A stretch of DNA of 31,482 nt from a virus: IMG/VR virus record IMGVR_UViG_3300018080_008394, positions 1-31,482 of that record. One strand, written 5' to 3'. Each line of letters begins with the position of its first letter. The first letter of the stretch is position 1. Positions 24,046 through 30,795 of the stretch are shown here, piece after piece. Made by a program: the position numbers and the translations under genes. Under the pieces are notes generated by a model, which made no database searches, was not told where the DNA came from, and saw only the letters and a list, made by a program, of their open reading frames with translations.

Positions 24046-24443
24046 CGAGCGGCCTCCTTCAAGATCTCGAATTTGACGGCATATAACAGGCGACCATCTT
24101 TCATCCGTCCCTCGGACCAGAGGAGTATGATGTTCTCCAGGTCCTCGATATGGTTAATCGGCGCTAGGCGCTCTACCAGAAATTCGTAAGGCGACATGCC
24201 CGGGTAGCCCTCGGCTGCGATTTCTTGGGAGGTCATTTGGCAAAGAGGTTGATGGAAAATCCCCCGGATTCGCCCGAAGGCGAACACCATCTTCGAGAAC
24301 CTGTTCGTCTTGAATTGGTGCCAGGTCCCATTCTTCATCGAACTCATCATTCTTTTGGCCGTCGTTTCGGTCCAGAGCCGGCGTGTCTGAGTCTTCCGAA
24401 GTTTCTGAATCATGGATATATGCTCATTTCGGAAGGTCAGCAT
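24042..24443 (-). CDS. ASCH-domain (PUA-like) protein
   Basis: The N-terminus (LTFRNEHISMIQKLRKTQTRR) carries the KTQTRR signature of viral ASCH-domain proteins, followed by a G-x-x-F strand, a central MTSQEIAAEGYPGMSPYEFLVERL helix and an LYAVKFEIL end strand. ASCH folds are PUA-like and bind RNA or act on modified nucleosides. The start at 24443 has AGGAGGATCC upstream. It overlaps the radical-SAM-like gene by seven bases, hinting at a joint role in nucleic-acid or nucleoside modification; this is inference. Confidence 0.75.
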   Translation of the reverse strand: MLTFRNEHISMIQKLRKTQTRRLWTETTAKRMMSSMKNGTWHQFKTNRFSKMVFAFGRIRGIFHQPLCQMTSQEIAAEGYPGMSPYEFLVERLAPINHIEDLENIILLWSEGRMKDGRLLYAVKFEILKEAAR

Positions 24444-25252
24444 CGCGGATCCTCCTGTTCGACGGTCTCCTCATACCAGCATTCATAACAGGCCTTTCCG
24501 GATGGAGATCTCGTTATTCCCTCGAGTGACCGGCCACAACCAGGACAGTGCGCCCTTTCCCCTATTCCCCCTCGGAGATCCTTGCGGCGGACCTCGATGC
24601 CAGCAAGCGAAAGAGCCCTGATCAGGGCATGCATCACATCATAGGAGGGCTCCGGCAGACTGACTTGGTTCGGCTTCGAATTATATCCGATATAGATGGC
24701 CTCGGGCCAGACCGGTAAAATCATATGAAGAAAAGGCATGAGGTCGAAATCTATGACCGGTTCGATGGTGATGATCTTCCGCTTCCAGAAGACAGCACGG
24801 AAATCCCTGGCCCGGATGCTCGGGGGCGGAGCCGCTGAGATCTGGTCATATCCATGGTCTCTGTTGGTCTCGAGAGTTGTGAGAAGGATAGCCCTTTCCT
24901 CGAGGCCCTTTAAGGATGCTATGAGACGGGGGAAGACGTCTCCGGGATGCTTGGATTGGAAATAGTACGATGTCCCCGGATGAGACAGGGCATGATCCCT
25001 GACAGCGCCGATGATCCTATCGAGATATTCTGGGGGCACGAACGCTAGGTCGCCCGTGCCGCATACGAATATATTTTTAGAATTCGGTATTTTCGATAGC
25101 CGTTCCTCATGGGCATGTGGAGAGTATGATTTACAGTCAGCGCACTTCTGAAACCTCATCAATCTCTGGAAAGATGGTTTACAGTATATGCAATTAAACC
25201 GGCAGCCCACATGAGGATTCCAGGTCTTCGTCTCCTCATACATCCGTCTCAT
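24437..25252 (-). CDS. Radical-SAM-like protein (DUF5131 / Gp37-Gp68 type) with zinc ribbon
   Basis: The start TWNPHVGCRFNCIYC gives a Cx3Cx2C cluster (C17, C21, C24), the [4Fe-4S] motif of radical SAM enzymes, in the TWNP context of the viral Gp37/Gp68 (DUF5131) group. A second CxxC pair follows at 37 and 40. The core has the strand-rich barrel pattern (IFVCGTGDLAF, SYYFQSKHPG, ILLTTLETN, IITIEPVIDFD). The C-terminus adds a zinc ribbon (C236, C239, C255, C258). The reaction is not known for this group. Four-base overlap with the zinc-ribbon gene upstream and seven with the ASCH gene downstream suggest one functional unit. Domain call is strong; substrate unknown. Confidence 0.8.
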   Translation of the reverse strand: MRRMYEETKTWNPHVGCRFNCIYCKPSFQRLMRFQKCADCKSYSPHAHEERLSKIPNSKNIFVCGTGDLAFVPPEYLDRIIGAVRDHALSHPGTSYYFQSKHPGDVFPRLIASLKGLEERAILLTTLETNRDHGYDQISAAPPPSIRARDFRAVFWKRKIITIEPVIDFDLMPFLHMILPVWPEAIYIGYNSKPNQVSLPEPSYDVMHALIRALSLAGIEVRRKDLRGGIGERAHCPGCGRSLEGITRSPSGKACYECWYEETVEQEDPRC

Positions 25253-25533
25253 GCCGGCACTCTCCCATTCTGTCGCTGGCTGTGCCTTTTCTCGGACGTT
25301 TCAACCAGGTGCTGGACACACAACCATACCTTCTTCCCGCCGGCATTATAATGATGAAATGCTTCCCGATGGCAGGGCTCCCCATTGGTTTGATGTTCGC
25401 AAAGCGGACGCCTTAAACGCGTTTTTTCCATAGTGCGGAGGCCTCCGCATTTCGAGCAGTTCCTCACATTGCGTTTCTTGCTGTCGACCTTGTGGCCGCA
25501 TCTCATACATACCCATATTATCATTCGGGGCAT
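25249..25533 (-). CDS. Double zinc-binding small protein (94 aa)
   Basis: Residues 9-30 hold a classic ribbon (CMRCGHKV...CSKCGG). Residues 45-73 hold a second cluster (CEHQTNGEPCHREAFHHY, then LCVQHL), likely a second zinc site. The ATG at 25533 has GGAGG six bases upstream; a second ATG at 25524 would form an ATGA junction with the RusA stop, so both are possible. It probably binds nucleic acid or acts as an adaptor for the radical-SAM-like protein encoded next. No family recognised. Confidence 0.7.
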   Translation of the reverse strand: MPRMIIWVCMRCGHKVDSKKRNVRNCSKCGGLRTMEKTRLRRPLCEHQTNGEPCHREAFHHYNAGGKKVWLCVQHLVETSEKRHSQRQNGRVPA

Positions 25534-25958
25534 CCGTCGACCTCCACCCTGATACGGATCCCTGCCGACTCGTCACCGGCGGCCATCCACTTGCTCACGA
25601 TGAGGACCGCGACCTGGCGGTCGTCCACGTAGACGATCTGGTTCATGGCGTCCATGACTGACTTACTTAGGTTATCTAGGTCAGGGCCTTGAGCCAAGCG
25701 CTCCCTCGGCATGAGTTTGGTCTTCCAAATCTTGTTCTTGGGTCTTGGGAAGACGAACTCGATCTCCAAAGAGACAAGACCGTCCATAGGCATCTCGTGG
25801 CCAGCCGCCTTCATGGCGTCCAGGGCGAACTGCTGGATGTTGTACTTCCGGTCCTGGGCGGATTTCGGGGTATAGATGCTGGCATGTCCACTACGGACGA
25901 ACGCCCGTGGACGGGGATGGGGCTTAGGCTCTCCGGGGATATGGAACTCGATGATCAT
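25521..25958 (-). CDS. rusA: RusA-type Holliday junction resolvase
   Basis: The enzyme cuts four-way DNA junctions during recombination or before packaging. It has the RusA pattern: an N-terminal FHIPGEPKPHPRPRAF, then the catalytic PDLDNLSKSVMDAMN (D93, D95, K99) and YVDDRQV (D112, D113). All key acidic residues and the Lys are present, and the length (145) is typical. The start at 25958 has GGAGGTG upstream within the preceding gene's last bases. It is the most recognisable DNA-processing enzyme in this operon. Confidence 0.93.
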   Translation of the reverse strand: MIIEFHIPGEPKPHPRPRAFVRSGHASIYTPKSAQDRKYNIQQFALDAMKAAGHEMPMDGLVSLEIEFVFPRPKNKIWKTKLMPRERLAQGPDLDNLSKSVMDAMNQIVYVDDRQVAVLIVSKWMAAGDESAGIRIRVEVDGCPE

Positions 25959-25961
25959 CCC

Positions 25962-26660
25962 CTACACCTCCAGGGAGCTCTGGTTGCCGCCCCAGGCTCG
26001 GTGGACCTCGTCGAGCCTCTTGAAGACGTGATCCTTGAGGACCTTCGAATAGGCCTCCTGCTCCTTCGGAGTGGCGATTTCATTCTTGTAAATCCTCACT
26101 TGCTCCTGGAGCCAGGCCTCGATCTTTCCCCTGGCAGCCCTAGCCTTGTCCGCCCTCTTAGAGGCGTCCTTTGGCTTAAGGGGATGGAGTTGGCCGGCCC
26201 ATTTCGAGAGCTTGGCCTCCCAGGCCTTCAGGCGAAGCCTGAGATAATACTTGTAGGTCTGTATCTCTATGAACTCGATCTCTTCGATCCGGTGAACGAT
26301 GAAATCCTTCGGTATCTTGTTCTCTTCATAATTCCAGAATGACCTTGCAAGTGCGTTCAGGGCCTTCAGGAGGGTCTTGTCATCATCCTTATAGTCCTTG
26401 GCCTTCAGGCGGTTTAGTATCCATTCCTTCCTGTAATTCGCGGCCTTTTTAGCGTTTTTCCGGACGTTTTTTTCGTAATTATCGATAGCCACGGAAGCCG
26501 TCTTCTCGGTATATCGGATCTTAAGACCCGTTCCCACAGCCTCCAGAACATCGTATATCTTTGTATCATGCGCCTCCTTCACAAAGCCACCCTCGATAAG
26601 CTGCTGGACAACGGGCTCGTCCTTCGATTGGACGGTCTTCTTAATCTTCCCGCGGCTCAT
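25962..26660 (-). CDS. Helical, Lys-rich protein downstream of ParB (232 aa)
   Basis: The chain is almost entirely charged helix, with coiled-coil-like stretches near 62-100 (Lys/Arg/Asn-rich) and 125-215 (IEEIEFIEIQTYKYYLRLRLKAWEAKL...). No catalytic motif is visible. It starts in an ATGA overlap with the ParB-like gene, so the two are translated together, and ends three bases before the RusA start. It may be a DNA-binding partner of the ParB-like protein or a recombination mediator; neither is shown by sequence. Confidence 0.75.
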   Translation of the reverse strand: MSRGKIKKTVQSKDEPVVQQLIEGGFVKEAHDTKIYDVLEAVGTGLKIRYTEKTASVAIDNYEKNVRKNAKKAANYRKEWILNRLKAKDYKDDDKTLLKALNALARSFWNYEENKIPKDFIVHRIEEIEFIEIQTYKYYLRLRLKAWEAKLSKWAGQLHPLKPKDASKRADKARAARGKIEAWLQEQVRIYKNEIATPKEQEAYSKVLKDHVFKRLDEVHRAWGGNQSSLEV

Positions 26661-28111
26661 GTCGTCTTCCCCCGCGTTTTGGCCTTGGGCTTAACCGCCT
26701 TGACAGTCTTCTTCTTGCATGAATCTTTGATCAACTTCCGGAGTTCCTTCTCTTCGAGCAGTTCTTTGGCGCCATCGGGATCTTCGGCATAAGCCGTGTA
26801 ATCCCGGTGAACCTCGATTATCTTCCAATTGCCTTCATAGGCACCACGCAGAACATTGAGCTCGGTCCCCTTCTTCAGACCTTTATGGTCGACAATTAGA
26901 GATTGCAAAGGATGCCGTATGATTTCCGCGGGCACGACGTTCTTGTCAATTTCAGTCTCCAGTTTCCAGAAGCTCTCCCGCTCCTCGATGATGTCATCAT
27001 TGTTCGAGCCCCAGCCCGGTGAAGAGACTGTAATATCCGTTTTCCAGGATTTGCCCGTTGTATCCCCCATCTTTGAAATCGAGGCCTCGGGAAGCCCGAT
27101 GGAATCCTCGAGACAGAAATGGATCTCGGTATCATCGATTGCTATGGATTCGATTGCTTTTGCTTTCGATGCCAGTATCTTCTGACATATCAAAGCCGCG
27201 AATTGCTGTATGGATAATCTGGATTTTAGATTACAAGATTCCACCTTCACGACGTTTTCGCCCCCGGGTTTAGGGGTGGTGTAATTGCCATCCAAGGTCG
27301 TTTCACGATGCGTGATCGGTCCCTTGATCGCGTTCCATTCATGATAACTCGGACATCCCAATATATTCGTTTTCAGGTCTTGGTGATGGCTGTTCGGATC
27401 CGGCTTACTCTTGCACTTTGGACATATGGGATATTTAATCCTGTCATTGTTATCGGAGAGATATTTATCCAAAGCGTCGATCTTCTTCCGATCTGCAAGG
27501 ATGTCCTTGGCATGAACCGCTACATCCTTGACCGTCAGGATCTGGTTCCACCGATGAGCATTCTTGAATTTATTCAATAGTTCTTCCTGGTCCTCCTTGT
27601 TATTCAGGCGCAAGAAACCATGCTCGCAATGGCCGGCCGTGATCTCTCCTTGCTTCAAGGCGTCCTGGACGTTCGGACAGAGATCTAGCAACCTCATCCT
27701 GTTGCTGACATATGACGGGCTCATGTTGATCTGCTTCGCAATATCCTTCACCTGCATCTTGAGATCGTTCACGGCCCGACGAAAGGCGTTTGCTTCTTCC
27801 AGAGGCTCGGGATCCTTCCGTTCCATGTTTTCGGTCAGGGCCAAGACGAACGCCCTCTGATCATCGACATCGATCACATGCGCCGGCGCCGTCTTTGCCT
27901 TGATCTTCTGTAGGGCCAGATATCTTCGATGACCGCTGATGAGCTCGTATCCTTTACCCCTGGCTCGCACAAGTAGCGGGTTAATGAGCCCGTGTTCCTT
28001 GATGCTCGCCGCTAATGAGTCTATATCAATCTTCTTCAATTCCCTCATCGCGAAGACCGGCAAGAGCTCGATGCTCGCGATTTTAATGTCCTCAATTCCT
28101 ATATTTTTCAT
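26657..28111 (-). CDS. ParB/Spo0J-like DNA-binding protein with Cys/His cluster
   Basis: ParB-like proteins clamp DNA using CTP. Here the N-terminal domain has GHRRY (60-64), the equivalent of GERR, and ENMERKDPEPLEEA (94-107), the equivalent of the ENIQR...L.P.EEA motif. An HTH follows near 121-142 (QVKDIAKQINMSPSYVSNRMRL). A Cys/His cluster (C230, C233, C253, H257) may bind zinc. The C-terminal part is long and ends Lys-rich. No ParA gene is present, so a role in replication, transcription or host interference is more likely than partition. The start chosen is ATG 28111; a TTG lies one codon upstream. A TATA-like box is only 24 bases before it, but GGGGG also precedes it, so leaderless versus led translation is unresolved. 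Confidence 0.85.
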   Translation of the reverse strand: MKNIGIEDIKIASIELLPVFAMRELKKIDIDSLAASIKEHGLINPLLVRARGKGYELISGHRRYLALQKIKAKTAPAHVIDVDDQRAFVLALTENMERKDPEPLEEANAFRRAVNDLKMQVKDIAKQINMSPSYVSNRMRLLDLCPNVQDALKQGEITAGHCEHGFLRLNNKEDQEELLNKFKNAHRWNQILTVKDVAVHAKDILADRKKIDALDKYLSDNNDRIKYPICPKCKSKPDPNSHHQDLKTNILGCPSYHEWNAIKGPITHRETTLDGNYTTPKPGGENVVKVESCNLKSRLSIQQFAALICQKILASKAKAIESIAIDDTEIHFCLEDSIGLPEASISKMGDTTGKSWKTDITVSSPGWGSNNDDIIEERESFWKLETEIDKNVVPAEIIRHPLQSLIVDHKGLKKGTELNVLRGAYEGNWKIIEVHRDYTAYAEDPDGAKELLEEKELRKLIKDSCKKKTVKAVKPKAKTRGKTT

Positions 28112-28130
28112 CAAATCTTTCCCCCTTGGA

Positions 28131-28139
28131 TACTTATAA
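28131..28139 (-). promoter_or_regulatory. TATA-like box before the ParB-like gene
   Basis: TTATAAGTA on the minus strand sits 24 bases before the ATG and just after the stop of the Cys-rich gene. It shares TAAGTA with the portal promoter (TTTAAGTA). It would start transcription almost at the start codon. Confidence 0.45.
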
Positions 28140-28145
28140 CATTAC

Positions 28146-28265
28146 CTATTCATCCGGGTCCGCTCCCCAGAGATCGCATTCACAACAGTCCAGACAGCAC
28201 CCACAGAGACCACAGACGCGGTCAGTGAGCTGTTTGCAGGACTTGCATCTCTTTCTCCGTGTCAT
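28146..28265 (-). CDS. Nine-cysteine microprotein (39 aa)
   Basis: A short frame starts with ATGA overlapping the previous stop, eight bases after GAGGAG, and ends at TAG. The protein has Cys at 7, 10, 18, 21, 23, 24, 27, 28 and 30, basic residues at the start (TRRKRCKSC) and acids at the end (GADPDE). The spacing CxxC...CxxCxCC..CCxC suggests two metal sites, likely a zinc knuckle or ribbon. The coupled start makes it a real gene despite its size. No family is recognised. Confidence 0.75.
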   Translation of the reverse strand: MTRRKRCKSCKQLTDRVCGLCGCCLDCCECDLWGADPDE

Positions 28266-28603
28266 GCTTCCAACTCCTCAAGATTGGCCTTCCAGACCCT
28301 GTGCACGGAGCGGTGTCTGGCCGGCCGCTCGCTCATGATAAATTTTCCGGTGGATTGTATGAAACCCCGTCTATGCAGGGCCGAGAACATGGCCGATATT
28401 AGGTTCGGCCTCATGTTCTGGAGAAATGGATATTTGCCCCGGACATCGTCAGCCGTGAACTCCTCGAGGTTCTCGGCCGTCTCGAGGATGGCCGTAGCAA
28501 TCGCGCACTTGTCCTCTTCGGGCCATAGATGTAGGACTGCCGAGACCCAGGGATTGGTGGCCTCCGGAAATTCGGGGAACTCTTCAAGACGCGCCTGCTG
28601 CAT
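28262..28603 (-). CDS. Winged-helix protein (113 aa)
   Basis: Residues about 45-105 match a winged helix seen in viral DNA-binding proteins: EFTADDVRGKYPFL, then NLISAMFSALHRRGFIQSTG and SERPARHRSVHRVW. The N-terminal 40 residues form an amphipathic helix with a WPEEDK loop. The start follows a perfect AGGAGGTG. It overlaps the zinc protein upstream by 20 bases and the nine-cysteine gene by four. It may act as a replication or transcription factor; the exact role is not visible. Confidence 0.75.
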   Translation of the reverse strand: MQQARLEEFPEFPEATNPWVSAVLHLWPEEDKCAIATAILETAENLEEFTADDVRGKYPFLQNMRPNLISAMFSALHRRGFIQSTGKFIMSERPARHRSVHRVWKANLEELEA

Positions 28604-28973
28604 CGCACACCTCCTGGTCCGGAACGCGGTCTTCGATCCTCCGAGGCCATTTATAAATCGGAATCCTGTTCATCGCTTCGTCAGCGAGCAGGCGCTTTTG
28701 ATGATAACAGAAGAAGGGAGCATGATGAGCACCCCTGCAGGAACATCTCCAATCCCTATATCCAAGCCGGATTGTTCGATTAAAATGGCCGGGCCAAGAA
28801 TATTGTTCCCATTCCACGGTTAAAGGTAACAACGAGATGATACGGAACGGAACGATCTCCCGGTAACAATATCGGCATATCCGGGCCTCGGGACCTGCGA
28901 TGGCCTTGAACGCTTCGAACTTGGTCATGATCTTCACGGGCCCGGGCCGGCCGCATATTGAGCAGGAGCTCAT
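28584..28973 (-). CDS. Zinc-finger-like protein (129 aa)
   Basis: The N-terminus has CSICG...CRYCYREI (C4, C7, C33, C36), a four-Cys site of the kind found in small HNH-like or zinc-ribbon proteins. The middle holds a second set (CSCRGAHHAPFFCYHQKRL). No HNH active-site residues are recognised. It starts in an ATGA overlap with the ribbon-helix-helix gene and overlaps the next gene by 20 bases. Nucleic-acid binding is likely; the family is not identified. Confidence 0.7.
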   Translation of the reverse strand: MSSCSICGRPGPVKIMTKFEAFKAIAGPEARICRYCYREIVPFRIISLLPLTVEWEQYSWPGHFNRTIRLGYRDWRCSCRGAHHAPFFCYHQKRLLADEAMNRIPIYKWPRRIEDRVPDQEVCDAAGAS

Positions 28974-29404
28974 TTCGGAGCCTCCTGGCCATTCCCGTGT
29001 ACGATGACCTCCTGCAGGATCTCCTCGAGATAGATAGGGTCCTTGTGACCATTGGCTATCTGTTTGATGAGCGCGATTAACAATGATGATGTCGTGGCGA
29101 CCTCGACCGGGAACGTCTGCTTGATGAATTTCTCGATATCAAGTAGCTCTTTATGGAGGGTCTCCCTGCTGTCCTTCTGGTTCTCGAAGAGCCAGAGGAT
29201 GATCTCGTTATGGGTCGGGGTCCGCCCATATCGGGCACTCAATCGACCCTCGAGATCCTCGACAAGGCCCATCGCCCGACCGCTGACTTTTATACTTTTC
29301 CGTGTTGGGGACAAGTTGTCCCCTGTCCCCATGTTTCCAGGGGACATACTCCCATGGGGGGATTCTTGAGATTGTCTCTTGAGATTTCGTTTCATTCCAT
29401 TCAC
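28970..29404 (-). CDS. Ribbon-helix-helix type regulator (144 aa)
   Basis: Residues about 36-75 (KSIKVSGRAMGLVEDLEGRL, then a YGRTPTHNEIILWLFE helix) match the ribbon-helix-helix plan of CopG/MetJ-like regulators: one strand, two helices. The N-terminal 35 residues are Ser/Met/Gly-rich and flexible; the C-terminal half is helical and probably mediates oligomerisation. The start is GTG at 29404 or ATG at 29395, neither with a good Shine-Dalgarno; AATAAATTG about 25 bases upstream could be the TATA box of a leaderless message. TTGTCCCCA-type repeats lie inside its own 5' end and upstream, so autoregulation is likely. Confidence 0.75.
   Translation of the reverse strand: MNGMKRNLKRQSQESPHGSMSPGNMGTGDNLSPTRKSIKVSGRAMGLVEDLEGRLSARYGRTPTHNEIILWLFENQKDSRETLHKELLDIEKFIKQTFPVEVATTSSLLIALIKQIANGHKDPIYLEEILQEVIVHGNGQEAPK
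29307..29345. repeat. Four GTCCCC/GGGGAC half-sites inside the RHH gene start
   Basis: Half-sites lie at 29307-29312, 29318-29323, 29325-29330 and 29340-29345, in alternating orientations within the codons for the flexible N-terminus of the ribbon-helix-helix protein. The first two are 11 bases apart. They match the array at 29507-29576. Confidence 0.65.
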
Positions 29405-29506
29405 TAATCCATTCCAGACGATTCAATTTATTCAACTGCAAATTGTAAAAATGTCAGTGATTGCCTACTTATTTCCACCTCCTGGGACCATACCTTTTTT
29501 CAGGTT

Positions 29507-29576
29507 GTCCCCATTCCCCACTTTGTCCCCACTGTTTTGGGGACAGATTGGGGACAAATGTCCCCAAAATGGGGAC
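29507..29576. repeat. Iteron-like array of six TTGTCCCCA-type sites
   Basis: GTCCCC or its complement occurs at 29507, 29525, 29539, 29550, 29560 and 29571. The last four are 11, 10 and 11 bases apart, one helical turn, so bound proteins would sit on one face. The wider consensus is TTGTCCCCA. Operator for the ribbon-helix-helix protein or a replication origin are the best options. Confidence 0.75.
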
Positions 29577-29798
29577 GTGGGCGTAATCTGGCAGAGAATC
29601 ATGGGAAAAGCACCTCCTCGAGATGGACCCCCACGAAATCCTTCTGTGAGGGCCAGAAAGCCCTCTTCATTGCACGTGCCAAGGCTGAGCCTGACAAGGA
29701 GGTCAGATATCCTAACCTCTCCATATCGGCTAATCGCTGGGCATAGAGGAGTGCCCGGGTATGGGGCAGGCGGCGGAACGGATCACCGTCAATATGTG

Positions 29799-29831
29799 GC
29801 GGTTGAGGGTTCGAATCCCTTCGCGCCCGCC
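29799..29831 (+). other. attP: Likely attP: 3' half of a host tRNA gene
   Basis: The plus strand carries a T-arm (GAGGG, TTCGAAT, CCCTT at 29805-29821) followed by a seven-base acceptor-like CGCGCCC and G (29822-29829). The matching 5' acceptor GGGCGCG, D-arm and anticodon arm are not found upstream, so this is not a complete tRNA. It ends three bases from the integrase stop. Integration here would rebuild the host tRNA gene. A tRNA-Arg is conceivable but cannot be fixed without the 5' half. Confidence 0.7.
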
Positions 29832-29834
29832 TCC

Positions 29835-30749
29835 CTATCTCATCGACGGCGTTATTGTCGAGATGATGCCCCTTTTCAGGGCACCCACCCTCAGGGCCTC
29901 GGTCATGTCGCTCTGATTGACCCCGATATATTTCAGGGATTCCATGGTGTTCTCGTGGCCTAGGAGCTGAGCGACGGTCTCTATCTTCACGCCCTGGAGC
30001 CAGAGGAATCGCGCTCCGGTTCTTCTCAGGGCATGGAACGAGACCCATACACCTGTCCGGTTCGACAATCCCGCTAGGATCTTGTCCATTCCGGTCTTGC
30101 CCAATGCGTGGCCTTTCCGGGCCCGATGATGCAGGTTCGGAAATATGGGGCCAATCATAGATCCGTTGATTTTTTTCGCCAATGCTAGATAATGCGGGGT
30201 GTCTGGATGGTACGGAAGATACCGAACCTTTCCGCCTGCGCTTCCCTTCCCCATCACCCGGATGATTTGCCTGGCCGGGTCGAAATCTTCGAACCTGAGC
30301 CTCTGCATCTCGATCCTTCTGAACATCAGGTCGAGGCCAAAGTGAATGACGAGGATCTCCCGGCCCTCTGCTTCGAGGACCAATCTTGTGATATCCTCCT
30401 CCGATAGCCATCTCACACCTGGCCGTATGATAGGGGGCCATCTCAGAGCCATCTTCTCCAGGACAGAATTGCCGAAATACTTCAGGTAGGCTCCGAATAT
30501 CGTCAGGTCCTGCTTTGTATACGGCATCTCCCCGGAATGATTGTCTCGAATATGGAGGATGGCTTCTTCCTCTACCCCAGAGACCCCGTTCCATAGCCCC
30601 GCATCTGCCAGCATCTGATGACACCTCCGCAGGCTCCGGGAATAGCCCAGAAGCGTCTCCCGGGCCATGCCCCGCCGTCTGCACCAGTCGAGATACTCCT
30701 CCATGCTCGCAGCGAACCGTCTGTTCGCTGTGGGCATCAATGACGACAT
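29835..30749 (-). CDS. int: Tyrosine recombinase / integrase
   Basis: The enzyme joins the viral and host attachment sites. The N-terminal ~105 residues form a core-binding SAM-like domain (ASMEEYLDWCRRRGMARETLLGYSRSLR). The catalytic domain has Arg144/145 (MFRRIEMQRL), Lys in the GKGSAGGKVR beta-hairpin (168/174), His239-x-x-Arg242 (FHALRRTG), His265 (LLGHENT) and nucleophile Tyr274 (LKYIG), so it looks fully active. At 304 residues it has the size of a compact integrase. The start at 30749 has GGGGGAAAG upstream. The attP-like tRNA fragment lies immediately downstream. Confidence 0.95.
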   Translation of the reverse strand: MSSLMPTANRRFAASMEEYLDWCRRRGMARETLLGYSRSLRRCHQMLADAGLWNGVSGVEEEAILHIRDNHSGEMPYTKQDLTIFGAYLKYFGNSVLEKMALRWPPIIRPGVRWLSEEDITRLVLEAEGREILVIHFGLDLMFRRIEMQRLRFEDFDPARQIIRVMGKGSAGGKVRYLPYHPDTPHYLALAKKINGSMIGPIFPNLHHRARKGHALGKTGMDKILAGLSNRTGVWVSFHALRRTGARFLWLQGVKIETVAQLLGHENTMESLKYIGVNQSDMTEALRVGALKRGIISTITPSMR

Positions 30750-30795
30750 CGTTCTTTCCCCCTTTAAGGCTTCTCTTCATGCGCGTGCCTCTACA

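Larger units (their letters stand above)
29405..29834. other. 430-base non-coding region between integrase and RHH genes
   Basis: No convincing gene lies here. It holds the six-copy GTCCCC array (29507-29576), a GGGCA/TGCCC hairpin with an eight-base loop (29739-29756), a tRNA-3'-half-like attP (29799-29831) and a possible TATA-like AATAAATTG near 29425-29433. A minus-strand open frame crosses 29599-29834, but it includes an RRDSNPQP peptide, the usual false translation of a tRNA T-arm, and has no ribosome-binding site. Confidence 0.7.

Noticed and set aside
29521-29580. CRISPR array
   Set aside because: Repeats are only 6-9 bases, in both orientations, spaced about one helical turn; there are no spacers of uniform length and no cas genes.
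29599-29730. Small minus-strand gene (about 41 codons, MERLGYLTS start)
   Set aside because: No ribosome-binding site, no overlap with neighbours and no recognisable features; left unannotated.
29755-29831. A complete tRNA gene
   Set aside because: No 5' acceptor complement (GGGCGCG), D-arm or proper anticodon stem-loop was found within 80 bases upstream; only the 3' half is tRNA-like.
29599-30780. A 393-codon minus-strand frame overlapping the integrase
   Set aside because: It reads the integrase in another frame, is Arg/Pro-rich, and contains RRDSNPQP, a known false translation of tRNA T-arm DNA. The integrase frame has all catalytic motifs.
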